A DNA stretch of 64,000 nucleotides from Quercus robur (GCF_932294415.1 NC_065543.1:43856277-43920276), one strand, 5' to 3'. Positions 33,680-45,078 are shown, counted from the stretch's first letter. The notes: generated by a model not told the origin, from the sequence alone. Numbers and translations: made by a program.

Positions 33680-34310
33680 TTTATATATATACACCCCTCC
33701 TTTTGGTTTTCTCTTACATCACGCCTTCCATATCCGGAGTCCTCCTTTCTTGGCATAACATGTTGAAAACGAGGGTTGGGAAGAAAGAAATTCCTCCGCC
33801 GCAGAAGCGCCGTGTCTTCATGAGGTTTATATCAGTAAGGTATGGGCACAGGAAGCACAAGTTCAAGGGAGTACTCCATCTCCACCGAGAGGGAAAGGAA
33901 TCTTCCCTTCTTTCAGTCAAAATCCGAAGCAGGTTCTGTCCTTGCCAGAGTTTTGGTGCGGCAGAAGAAGGGTTTTTCCCCATCAGCGCCTCTGCTTTGC
34001 GGTAGGCGTATATTTAGAGAAAGCCCCACCACTTCCAACTTCCTACACCTTTTCTTTAACGGTGTCAGGTTCAAGTTGGGTCTCTTTGGCTGCCTGAGTT
34101 ATGGGCAGGCAAAGATGCGGGGGAAGAATAAGGTCTCGGAGCTGTAGCCAACCTCTCCCCCGACATACCTCCTCGGCTTTCTACAGCTTTCTTGTATTTT
34201 TCTTTTTCTTGCTTATGTAGTAGGCTTCGACGTAGGCTGATTCCAGCTTTTCATTGTACACTGTACTATCTCTTCTTCATAATAAGAATGAAAATTTCTT
34301 TACTTGTTTT
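33680..34310 (+). other. Putative antisense transcription unit 2 inside the LTR element
   Basis: TTTATATATATACACC at about 33681 is followed by ATG 33760, which opens 81 codons to the stop at 34003-34005. The start is basic (MLKTRVGKKEIPPPQKRR), and SVKIRSR lies two-thirds along, echoing AKIRSR in unit 1. ATAATAAGAATG (about 34279) could serve as a 3' end signal. Codon 26 onwards begins GTAAGG, a possible splice donor. I do not recognise the protein. Confidence 0.4.
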
Positions 34311-34599
34311 GAGCACTGTTTCTTTGACAACACTGTTTCTTGAATGGGTGTGCCCTATGTGTGCGTTTCTTCAAGAGTATTTAGAGCCGAGTGGCTTGAA
34401 GCATAATTCAACTAACTCCAATTTATCGACAACACCAGGCATTACATCGATAATTCATAATAAATGAAACTTAAGAAAACTAACCGAGATATCAGTTGGA
34501 TATTCTGTGATAAGCGCGTGAATATCGTCCAAGGCTGATGATTTCTAAGCAATCCATCTGAGCAATCGACTGGGATATAGGGGGGTTCCAGTGATGTCT

Positions 34600-35178
34600 T
34601 CATTGTACTTGGTTTCCCCATAGGCTTGGGTCCGAGGACCATGCAAGGCCTTGGTTCTGTCCATTACTTTTAAGATGTCTTCTTCTTTGTACTTGGTTTC
34701 CCCATAGGCTTGGGTCCGAGGACCATGCAAGGCCTTGGTTCTGTCCATTACTTTTAAGATGTCTTCTTCTTTGTACTTGGTTTCCCCATAGGCTTGGGTC
34801 CGAGGACCATGCAAGACCTTGGTTCTGTCCATTACTTTTAAGATGTCTTCATCTTTGTACTTGGTTTCCCCATAGGCTTGGGTCCGAGGACCATGCAAGG
34901 CCTTGGTTCTGTCCATTACTTTTAAGATGTCTTCTTCTTTGTACTTGGTTTCCCCATAGGCTTGGGTCCGAGGACCATGCAAGGCCTTGGTTCTGTCCAT
35001 TACTTTTGAGATGTCTTCATCTTTGTACTTGGTTTCCCCATAGGCTTGGGTCCGAGGACCATGCAAGGCCTTGGTTCTGTCCATTACTTTTAAGATGTCT
35101 TCTTCTTTGTACTTGGTTTCCCCATAGGCTTGGGTCCGAGGACCATGCAAGGCCTTGGTTCTGTCCATTACTTTTAAG
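34600..35178. repeat. 84-bp tandem array, 7 copies
   Basis: Seven near-identical 84-bp units carry TTGGGTCCGAGGACCATGCA. The period is 28 codons, and on the minus strand the array is one open frame (within 34545-35255, 236 codons) repeating a motif that contains KVMDRTKALHGPRTQAYGET. This may be a real repetitive protein or just a repeat whose length divides by three. Confidence 0.9.
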
Positions 35179-35407
35179 ATATCAGCCCCTAGACCATGGC
35201 AGGGGGGATTTGGCCTGAAGCCGGGAGCCCCTAGAGCTGTCCGCGCTGTTGACACTGCAGGGCGTAGCCCCTAGCAGAAATTCGGGTCGGAGCAACGACG
35301 GCATGTCGCCGGAGACGGAGGGGATTCCACAAACCTCAGCTGGCTAGAGAGTTGACTCAAACACCTCCTACGCCAACGCGCAAGCGATTCCCACAGACGA
35401 CGCCAAT

Positions 35408-36165
35408 TGTAAGGACACAAAATCTGTGACGGCCCAGCGACGATGTTGGGCTCGCACACGGAAAGTCCCTCACAATAATATTTGTAGAGAGTGGGGTTAA
35501 AAAGCCAGCGTTGGATCACAGGATGGCATTTTGGGCCAGACTTTAGATGAACCAACATGAGATAAAGCTTTGGGCTGGATATTCAGGCCCTTCGTCCTTG
35601 TATTAAGGAGGATCTGGCTCCTCGGATACTGTCCGAGGAGCGGTGGTGTTGTCCCCGATTGCCCGTCGGCGGGTTTTTTAGGTGATGTCCGGCGTGTATT
35701 CTTCAGACATTCTCTTTCATCAAGTTCTTTTTTCAGGAGCTCCATGGGAGTCCTCCCTTTGGTCACGTAACATTCTCTTTTATACTAGCCTACGTTCGTT
35801 GTCCTTCGTCCACGTGTAGGGTCGATCTTTCCAGGGCAGATATCTGTCCCATCAGTCTAATCCCTGAATTGTGGGAGATGATCCATAAAGCCTAAAAATC
35901 TGGCTCTGTCTGGGGCGATGTCATGTCAATGAAGGATATTTAAAGACTATTTTCGTGAGATATTTTCTGATCTTTCAAGTCTGCCTATATCCCATTCTTG
36001 TCAATGGGGTTTGGGGCTTTCCGAGGACTGAGCGGTCCTCGGACGTACCTTTGAACCACATTGGGCTCACTATTTCTGGGCTTGGGCCCTGGCCTCCTTT
36101 AGTTTGGTGACCTGTGGACTCCCCATAAGCGAACGAGCCGGGCCCATAGACTGTTGGGCCCCACA
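35408..36165 (-). repeat. 5' LTR (right) of the 5.5 kb element
   Basis: Same length as its partner with about five transitions. It keeps both CCGAGGA hairpins (about 35618-35640 and 36021-36042). Transcription of the element should start here on the minus strand; no clear TATA box was assigned. Confidence 0.9.
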
Positions 36166-36170
36166 GTAGT

Positions 36171-36850
36171 AATATTTATTTTATTAAGTAAGATTGTAGT
36201 CTTAGGCTACAATTAATTTTATAGCTAAACTTTGTCCATATAGAAATGACAAAATTTGACTATGAATTTAGTTGTAACCTAAGACTAAAACTTCACTGAA
36301 TATTTTTTTATTGGATGCGAATTTTGACAAATCCAGCAACTGATTATATTTTCTTTTTATATCCTTTATGCTAGTAAAATTTACATAAAATTAAAGATTA
36401 ATAGTTGGTTATAGCTAAACTTTGTTTATATAGAAAGGACAAAATTTGACTATGAATTTGGTTGTAACCTAAAACTACAATTTCACTTAATTTTTTTTTA
36501 TTGGATGTGAATTTTGACATATCCAACAATTAATTATATTGTTTTCTTATATCCTTCATGCTTGTAAAATTTACATAAAATTAAAGATTAATAGTTATAC
36601 CATCAATCAATTGTTTAAATTGCAAGTTTTATAATCTAACATTATGCATAAAAAATATGTTTATGGATTATTGGATTATATAGTAAATAATATCTAACTA
36701 ACACAAAATTTGACGTGTATTAAAAGTGTAAAAAACATACAATCGAATAATTATATTTTTAATATATGTAATCATGTTAAAATTTTAAAAAGAAGTTATA
36801 GTCTTAGGTTACAATAAAATTTATAATCAAACCTTGTCCATATAAAAAAC
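36171..36850. repeat. Dispersed AT-rich repeat, two to three copies in tandem
   Basis: The phrase TAGCTAAACTTTGTCCATATAGAAA, followed by TTGACTATGAATTT-GTTGTAACCTAA, occurs at about 36222 and 36413, with a shorter trace at about 36830. It matches the sequence at 30320-30654 on the other side of the LTR element. Confidence 0.6.
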
Positions 36851-38500
36851 TTATTATATATAATTTTTTTAGTATAAAAAATTACTATAGTTATATTTTT
36901 TGACTTGCCGACGGAGCTATGAGGCTAGATGATGGAAAATTTTTTATTCTGTCAATTCACTAACGCACCAATATATGTACTGGGAAAAGAAACTTTTTTT
37001 TTGAGAGAGTACTGGGAAAAGAACCTAATGTTGTTTTATAATAATAAATAAATAAATTACATGTATAAAAATCATTATGATTATTTTTACATTGCTAATT
37101 TTTGTTGTATTATTTTGTTATAATTAGACTCTTTTTGATTAATTTCATATTTTTAATATTATATTTGTTACATTTCTAGAAACAAATTTATAAAGCGATC
37201 CCTTTTTTCTTTTAAGCAAAGAAAGACTCAATTAACTTTTCAATTATTCTCTCTTTTTATCTTTAACTTTCTCATATCCAAAATGATATTTTAATTTTAT
37301 AGTGATGTTTACGTTTAAAAAGATTTAAAAAAAAATGCATTTATATATAAAGAAACGCTATTTTTAATATAAAATTATAATATAATAAGAATTAAATAAA
37401 ATTTATAATTCAAACTTCAAACTATAAAGCCTAATGTATCAAAAGTACATAGGAAAACTGTCCAATAGCCTTGTGAACTTCCCTAAATTGAATTTAGGAT
37501 TCGTATTTTGTAAAGCAATTTGACTTTAGTCCCAAGATTTAATTTATAATTACTAATCAATTGTAATTACAAAAAGAAACCATAAAACCATTGATCTTTT
37601 TTTTTTTTTTTTTTCTTTTGCTGAATCATTAAACCATTTATGAATAACAAGAAATTGTGAATGATGTTGGAAAATTTGAAATACATTACAAGAACGTGTG
37701 TATAGTTTTACACAACACAAGAATATGTAATTGCAAATAAAAGTAAATCACAATTAGTAGCAGTATGACTTTTCATTAAAAAATAGATGGAAAAAAAAAA
37801 AAAACACAAAAAGTCAAAACACAATCTTGACATTTATATTGAGGATTATCAATCATAATGTATTTGGTTTTTTTTGATATAGCCCCTTATTTTGAGTCTT
37901 TATCACGATTGAGGCAAACGATTTTGCTTTTTTTAGCTTTTATTTTTCTTTAATAGATACTTATTTCCTCTCTCTATATATATAAATTAGATGCATGCAA
38001 TATGATCAAATTTTTTTTGTTTGAAAGAGAATTTCAACTTATATTGTTTGCTCTTGATAATATCAAACCAAGACACCAATAAGTTTTTGATATAAGCAAT
38101 GATTGAACTCTAAATCTTTTATACCTCCATAAAAAATTTTACCAATTGAGTTAACTAGATAAGATCAAATTGAATAGCTATGACGAATTTGAAACCTTCC
38201 TATGCATTTATTACACCCAAATAAAATCTTAGATAATAATCCAAAAAGAAAAAAACTGTGCAATTAATGCCACTTCCCAAGTAAGAAAATCTCGGATAAT
38301 ATTTTACTTAAAAATTTTCAGCAAATGACAGTGCTTTTACGTGGTACTCAAGTTTTAAAATAAAAAAAGAAACTTCAAAACGGTGTCGTTTCGAGAGATA
38401 ATCTTGACCCCAATATTACCCCCCGCAATTGTCACCTTAAATACGCGTGCTCTGCATTTGGTATCCCCGCAAATTAATTTAAAACCCAGGGGCATTTTCA
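36851..38500. other. AT-rich spacer, no gene
   Basis: Poly-A/T tracts and AT-rich sequence only. A TATA-like alternating AT run at about 38510-38527 lies some 210 bp before the RING gene start codon and could belong to its promoter. Confidence 0.5.
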
Positions 38501-38737
38501 TAACTGGCGTATTATATATATATATATCAAACACGGCCTTGATTTAGCAGAGTTTCTGAATAGTCAAGAGGCCAAGCAGAGGAGTTTCCGTTATCCATTC
38601 ATCAAAATCTTTCTCTCTCTCTAACCAAAAATAAAAATAAAAAATAAAACTCTCTCTCTCTCTTTCATCGGAAAATTTAGGGTTTTTGAAAATCTCTCTC
38701 TGTGTGTTTTTCGAATCCGAATCTGACTGTGTCAGCC

Positions 38738-40072
38738 ATGGTTTCAAACTCGATCACCACAGCTTCGATGTCTTCGGGTCCGAACACGAGGGATTTGGGC
38801 AAGAAGAAGAGGGTGAGAATTGCAATTTCTCCTTTTTTTTGATTTCGTGTTTTTTTTTTTTTTTGTGGGGAAAAATAGATTTCATTTTTGGAATTTTGGG
38901 GATTTTCAGGCAAACAGGTCCGCCAAATTGAAGCAGTGCAAGCTTGACGCTCGTCGCGAACAATGGCTATCTCAAGGTACGCTTACGATCTCTTATTCTT
39001 TGTGTTTTTATTCTATAGCTATTTATGTAATCAGAATCACACATGCATGTATATGAAAACAAAAAACAAAAAACAAAATTTTTTTTATTAATTTTTTATT
39101 TTATTTTATTTGGTAATTTTAATTGATTTGGAAATAATGGGTGGGGTTGGGTTAGGTACGGCGAAAAACAAAGGGTGTAAGGAGGAACAAAACGACGGCG
39201 TTCAGTCACGTAAAGGGGTGAACAGTTCGTTGAAGAATTTAGAGATGAGTTCTAGAGGTGAAGAAATGGAAGGGTCGATGTTGATTCATCAATACAGCGA
39301 TTTGGACTCGCCGGCGAACAGTCCAACCAGTGTGACTAGTAGTGTCTTGGGGGGTAGTACTGGTTCGGGTACGAATTTCACTGGGACTAGCAGTGGTAGC
39401 AGTAGAAGTAGTAGTAGTAGCAGTGGTGGGTATTGCTCTGGGAATATTACAGAAGATGAAGAAGGAGGTGAAGAAGGAGGAGGAGATGATGGGTGTTTGG
39501 ATGATTGGGAAGCTGTGGCGGATGCTTTAGTGGCAGAAAACAAAAACCCGTGTTCAGAATCTTCTCCGGAGCGTGAATCTGTTGCTGAATTGGTTTCTTC
39601 TAGGGAAGCGAATGATGGGGTGGGATTAGGAGGTGGTGATTTGAAGCCCGAGTGTCCAAAAATGGTTCTGAGGGGGGCTTGTGGGAACAGCCAAGCGTGG
39701 AGGCCGGATGATGCTTTTAGGCCTCGGAGTTTACCCAATTTGTCTAAGCAGCAAAGCTTGCCTAATCCAGATCGGCATTATGGCGGAGGAGCAGGAGGGG
39801 TCACGTGGGGTTGTAACAAAGTGGTGTCTATGCCAACTTCGTGTCCTATATGCTATGAGGATTTGGATTTCACAGACTCGAGCTTTTTGCCTTGCTTGTG
39901 TGGGTTCCGGCTCTGCCTTTTCTGCCACAAGAGGATTCTTGAGGAGGATGGCCGCTGTCCTGGATGCAGGAAGCCATATGAGACTGATGCTGTTGAGGCA
40001 GAGACAAGTGTTCATGGGGGCAACCTGACTTTCAGGTTGGCTCGTTCTTGTAGTATGATCGCAAGGTCTTAG
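38738..40072 (+). CDS. RING-type zinc finger protein with CNOT4-like RING domain
   Basis: The predicted protein has 352 aa from three exons: 38738-38812, 38910-38976 and 39156-40072, all with GT/AG borders (AGG|GTGAGA, TTCAG|GCA, CAAG|GTACGC, GTTAG|GTACG) that keep the frame. The N-terminus is basic (GKKKRANRSAKLKQCKLDARRE). A Ser/Gly-rich tract and an acidic EDEEGGEEGGGDD-type stretch follow. Near the C-terminus, residues about 277-320 carry CPICYEDLDFTDSSFLPCLC and then FCHKRI and CPGCRKPY: eight cysteines in the C4C4 arrangement of the RING found in the CCR4-NOT ubiquitin ligase subunit CNOT4. No RRM or other CNOT4 domain is present, so the link is to the RING type only. A ubiquitin-ligase role is likely from the domain; substrates cannot be inferred. 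The 5' leader has CT repeats. Start 38738 is the first ATG giving a conserved-looking basic N-terminus. Confidence 0.88.
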
Positions 40073-40571
40073 GCGTGTCTCTGTTTTGGTCAATTACTCA
40101 ATTTGAGATGTATGCTGGGTCTCTTTTTGCATGTCTTGTGTGTGTTCTGTTTAGTTGAGACCTTTTTTTTTCTTAAAAGGTAGATGTTGTCATAGGGTTT
40201 TGAGCACCCAGGAATTAAGCTGCTTCTCTTAATGAGTTTGGCTCTTATATGTATGGTGCATTTGTTGATATAGAGGACTATTTTGGTATGTGAATACATA
40301 TGGTGGTATAGAAATTCAATACATAAAAGACGATTACAACATGATTGTTCTCTTTTCTGCATATGCTTTCCTATGATTCCTTAATTGTGTGGACTTTCCA
40401 TGTGTTATTCCATTATTTTGCTCAATTTTTCATTTTAATTTCTTTGCCTTTGTTGTCTGAGCAATTTGTCACGTAGGAGGTGTCCTCTCTGTATATCAAC
40501 TTGTGTCACATGGTAATAACACTTATTGCTCTATGAGGACATGCTTGACTAATGCAAGAAAGAGTTTATAG
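40073..40571. other. 3' UTR and spacer after the RING gene
   Basis: AT-rich, with no ORF of interest. The polyadenylation site cannot be placed. Confidence 0.5.
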
Positions 40572-41431
40572 CTATGAAGCACGGGTGCGTTTCCGGACTC
40601 GGGTGTGGGTGCGGGACTTGGCAATTTTTGAAAAAGTTGGGTGTGGGGTGTGGCGATTAAAAAATTATTAAAAATATTTTTATTTATATTTTTAATATAT
40701 TGCTAAGCATACATTTTTACATTATATAAACATATACCAAATTTAAGAACAATAGTAGATAATAACTAAAATATGATGTTCATAAATTAAATACAGCCCA
40801 CAAGTTTGAAACTAAAACATTCCACGTGAAAGTATAATGATTAATGAGACTTGAGACTTGAGTTGACTCAGTTGAGTTGAGACTTGAGAGTGGGTCGCCG
40901 GGTTGGTGAGGTTGTGAGTGAGATTGTGACGTGTGAGTGTGAGAGTGAGATTGTGTGAGAGAGGGGTGACGGACTGACGGAGAGCAGAGGCTAGCGGCAG
41001 AGAGCCGTGGAGCACAGAGACCAGAGACAGAGAGTGAGAGAGAGAGCTGAAGATGAGAATGAGAGAATGAATCGGTGAGAAGTGAGAACTAAGATAGAGA
41101 TAGGGTTTTGTTATTTTTTCCCAAGCGGTGTGTTTTGCAACTCCTTTTTTTTTTTTTTTTTTTTTTGAATTTCGGCCTGAATTGGCCGGTTCGGTGTCGG
41201 TATCAGTGGTTGAGGCCGATACGGACCGATTCGGCCTGAATTGATGTGAATCAACTTGATTCCGTGCGTGTCGGCCCGACTTTGTGCTGTGTTGGCGCGT
41301 ATCGCGCTGAGGAAAAAAAAAAAAAAGGGACACGGACTGACGCGCAGGCAGCGGTGTTGCCCACTGAACCCCGTGTCAGGCCGCGTCGGACATGGGTTCG
41401 GCGGCCGAAATGCCGCGTCGGTGCTTTCCAG
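40572..41431. mobile_element. hAT-like non-autonomous element, copy 2
   Basis: Starts CTATGAAGCACGGGTGCG and ends CGGTGCTTTCCAG, imperfect inverted repeats, with a perfect 8-bp duplication GTTTATAG (40564-40571 and 41432-41439). Same family as 6806-7329: G-rich left end, AT-rich segment, FTTTCGGCCTG-like right half and a T tract at about 41142-41166. The ORFs inside are low-complexity. Confidence 0.8.
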
Positions 41432-41439
41432 GTTTATAG

Positions 41440-43239
41440 AAGAGGTTTTGATTTTACTTTCCTAGATTAATTCTTATGGTTATAATTGTAAATAATTTAG
41501 CTCAACCCCCCTTCAGACTTCATGGGATATCACCTATATATGGATACTATACAGTTCTCAAACTTAGTTTCTTAGTAATTGCATCGCTGTTTGAGGTTTT
41601 TGAATAGAATGTCATGTCTAATTATGACTTATCAAAAAGGAAATCACTTAAATATGGACTCTTGCTCTCTTTATCTATCTTATCATTTGCTATGATAAGT
41701 CATGCTAGTAGTGTAGTCACTTATTTAAGAATCCTGTGAGAGGATCTTTGGCTGACGTTATTTCAAAGTTTTTGGTTTGAGTGGTTTTCGTTTCTCATGA
41801 TTAATATCTTTTTGAGTAATATTAATTTAAATTTTAAATTTTCTACTTTGCTTGTACTTTTGGTTTACCTGTCCTCCCCTGAATTCAAGGTACTTGTAGT
41901 TTTGATACTCAGTCAATTGGAGTTCAATTCCCTCTTCATTCGCACTTTGCTTTCCATCACCATATCATGGTTTGGATTGGTCTACGAGCAATTTTACCAG
42001 GAAAACATTATTAAGGGATTAAGGCAAGCGTAACATCTAGCGTTTGAACAAAGTAGAGATGGCCGTCATATCCTCATCTCCCCCTATAGATGGGAACAGC
42101 TTTTGTGATTATATGTTATCTGCCCCCATCTGAAGAAAATCTTTGTTATGAGCACCCATATATTTATTTGTTTATTCATTTAAATGACTGACTAAATTTT
42201 AGCTCTGTATTTTTGTGGTTGTAATTTCCTTGGTGTCCATGGTATTTGGTGAGTTGATGGAGCATCAGAAGGCTGGTAATGCAGTTATTGCAAAAACTTT
42301 TTGGGTACTGCAGCGTTTATGCTTGTATTGTAAGAGGTATGTGCTTATATGTCTTTCAGTTTATGATATTCTTCGGAGCAATATACAGAACTTTGATCAT
42401 CTTGGTGAAAGGAAAAAGGCATAAGCTTTGATGGAAGTCCACTGTTCACATTATCATTACAAATTCATTACTATTCTAATATTTATATGATGTCCTTTAT
42501 ATTTTTATAGATAACAAATTTAGCAGTTAAAAATTTATATGTTAACATCTTGTGCGTACTCGTCCATAGCTGTCTGAATACATACGAAATAAAAGATCCC
42601 AACATAGCCTGTCTGTAACATTATCTGTTTAGCACTTGCTGTTTTGCAGTCTTAGGTCAGGTGTTCCATTCATGGGAATCAAGAATCCGACAAGGGAAAA
42701 AGTTTTATGATTATCTTCTTCCATTTAGACTGATTTTTTTTTTCATTGAATTATGTCACTGATGACTTTAGGACATTTAGTTTTCCTTGATCTATGTTGG
42801 AGACTGGAGCTAGACAAGTTTCCCGCTGTTATATAATCAGTTTTTTCTACATTAGGACTGTTTTGTGATTTGCAATTCCACATTCTTCTTGGTTTTGTTT
42901 TGCCATGAGGTTGCCTTTGATAATGAAATCACTGTGGTGTGGCTTCTACTTTGTAGTCTGATATGTAATGCTGGTACATCTAACAAATTGGTTCACACAA
43001 AGTGCTACTCAATAAGTGGATAAATGTCCTTTTGAAAAGTTCTTGTTCTATACTGGTATTCTATTTCTCCTTAGTTCTTTCATCTACAGTGTATTTAGGG
43101 TGATTGGGGTATGCTAGAATTTCGTGGGAGCTCATTGTTCGTTTCCAACCAAAAAACAAGAATTTCATGCTTGGCATGTTCGGGAAATCTTGGTTATTTT
43201 TTGTAGTACATTACATGAAGTAATTTTACTTTTAGGGGA
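41440..43239. other. Intergenic, no gene recognised
   Basis: AT-rich unique-looking sequence. ORFs at 41797-42033 and 42215-42424 are short and resemble no family I know. Confidence 0.5.
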
Positions 43240-44510
43240 GCTATGAATTGTGAATTATTAGAGGATAGTTGTTCTCCTTTTGTTAAGTGTGGAGGTGCGA
43301 TAACCAAAATTGGTGTTAAGCAGGATGGATTTTTGTTTCATGCATGTTATATATGACCAAATAACAACTTCTATCCTTTTGGAAATAATGAATTCATATT
43401 CGTATATTTTTATGTTGCAATCGTATTATGGTTTTATCGGACTGAATTAATTTATGCTCAATTACAGGCTTTATTCACATCTTGATATGGCATATAACTT
43501 GGCCGATCAGTTCGCATTAGAGAGTGGTGCTTGAAGTTTGTTACCATTCTCAATTTCTTCTTTTACTTTCTGGTCCACGAAATTTTCAATAGGTAGAGGA
43601 ATCACAAGAACACAAAATTATGGTCCACGAAATTTTCAGAGAATCTAAGAAACATGTGGCACTTGTCAATCAATAGTGATGCCACCGCAAGGTTGGATGA
43701 TGGTTCTGCAGATCAACCCCATCTCTGTTGAATAATTTTTTTCTCCAATTTATGGTTTGTTTGGATTGAGGGGGAGGGAGGGGGAGTAGAGTAGCGTTGG
43801 CCCAAAATTAGTTTATTTTCAGTCAACTCAACTCTACTCTACTCTCTTCCATTCCCCCCTCAATCCAAACGAGCCCTTAATGTGCACAAAGTGATACTGA
43901 GCCAAGGATGAGTGTAGAGCATGCACAAAACATAATTTCTTTGGTTTTTCCTCCCATTTTATTGGAACAAGAAATATAGTAAACAACCACACAAACTCTT
44001 AATTAAGACAGCAACCAACTACCAAAACATAATTTCTGTGGTTTTTTTCCCCATTTTATTGAAACAAGAAATATAGTAAACAACCGCACAAACTCTTGAT
44101 TAAAACAGCAATGAACTACCGAACCAAGATATCTTTAATGCAAGATTTCAACTGATGCTCCTCTTCAGGGAGTGTTTTCCACCACTTCATAAAGGTGGAG
44201 ACAACACATTTCTAACCAACTATTTGTCCTTGATCCACTCTGTGCTTGCTCTTCTAGTTGCAAAACCTTTTCTTGACTTGTTCAGACCATCGTGTGCTGC
44301 ATGTTTCAATGTGCAGCTCCTCTACCTTGGCACAAAAGCATGATTCTTCACAAGATTCAGCAGGAATCCTCTTAGCATGCTTAAGCCATTTTTGCGTAAA
44401 CCTGTAACGTTTTGACCTGCCCCTCTTCAAATAAGCTTACGTCTTTGTTCTTCAACTTCAAGTATTGATTGTAGTCGGCAATATCTAGGGGCTCAACAAT
44501 TTCCAATCAT
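43240..44510 (-). pseudogene. Truncated EDS1 pseudogene block (duplicate of the EDS1 3' end)
   Basis: The block parallels 48160-49235: the same downstream sequence (GAATTGTGAATTATTAGAGGATAG ...) and then, at about 44130-44505, the antisense of the last roughly 125 codons of EDS1 exon 3. Similarity stops at about 44510, so the rest of exon 3 and exons 1-2 are missing. The EDS1-like part carries substitutions and small indels that break the frame. It also has a local duplication of about 107 bp (about 43925 and 44031) and a MITE (43753-43876) absent from the intact copy. Confidence 0.85.
43753..43876. mobile_element. 124-bp Harbinger/Tourist-like MITE in the EDS1 pseudogene block
   Basis: Termini TTGTTTGGATTGAGGGGGAG and its inverted partner (CCCCCCTCAATCCAAACGAG) are flanked by TTA at 43750-43752 and 43877-43879. 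The orthologous position in the duplicate (near 48662) has CAATTTAATGTG with no insert, showing the empty site. Confidence 0.85.
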
Positions 44511-45035
44511 AGTTTTTAATTTTTTTATATAGTACGTACAAAAGAAAGTTTGAGCCCATTGAATGAAATCTACTTATTTGACATAATGGTTAAATACTTA
44601 ACTTTGTCATATTTTTAAGCAATCAGTGGGTTCTAATTAACTCAATTGGTAAAATCTTTTGAGTTATTTGTTCTTAGAATACCGCTGATCAAAACAAATT
44701 ATTAATTAATGGTTGTTTTTGGTTAGTTATACATGAAATTATGTATAGTTTTTTAAGCAATTAAAAAAGCTTATGTAATCCATGGAATTGGGTTATGGAA
44801 AAGAAAAAAAAAAAAAACCTCTTAAATTATATAACAATTTCAAATGCAAAGGTTTAATCTGGGATTAACATAACTGCAATATCTTTTGAATAGAACTTTG
44901 TGTTTAAATTTATTATTATTGTTCAATTTAAAAAAAAATGCCATCTTACAAAATTGCTAAAATTATTATATTTTTAAGAGGCATCTCTAATTTCTCAACA
45001 GATTATGCATCTATGCAAAATTTTCTTGCGCACAC

Positions 45036-45078
<43 letters not shown>

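Larger units (their letters stand above)
30660..36165 (-). mobile_element. 5.5 kb non-autonomous LTR retrotransposon (gypsy/Tat-like), young
   Basis: Two LTRs of exactly 758 bp (30660-31417 and 35408-36165) enclose 3990 bp, with a 5-bp duplication GTAGT at 30655-30659 and 36166-36170. Orientation is minus. Reading down from 35407, the interior opens ATTGGCGTCGTCTGTGGGAA, a primer-site region close to the GGCGCCGTCTGTGGGAA of Tat-type plant gypsy elements, and a purine-rich GGGTTTTGAGGGGCTAT precedes the other LTR. By eye the LTRs differ at about five sites, all transitions (under 1 percent). No gag, protease, reverse transcriptase, RNase H or integrase is found, so it must be mobilised by a partner. 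The interior holds two tandem arrays and two plus-strand transcription-unit-like blocks listed separately. Confidence 0.9.

Noticed and set aside
32920..35178. CRISPR array
   Set aside because: Contiguous tandem repeats without unique spacers, in a plant genome.
34545..35255. 236-codon minus-strand ORF as a host gene
   Set aside because: It is the translation of seven 84-bp repeats inside an LTR element, with no independent sign of coding.
44155..44343. 62-codon plus-strand ORF
   Set aside because: It is the opposite strand of the EDS1 pseudogene.
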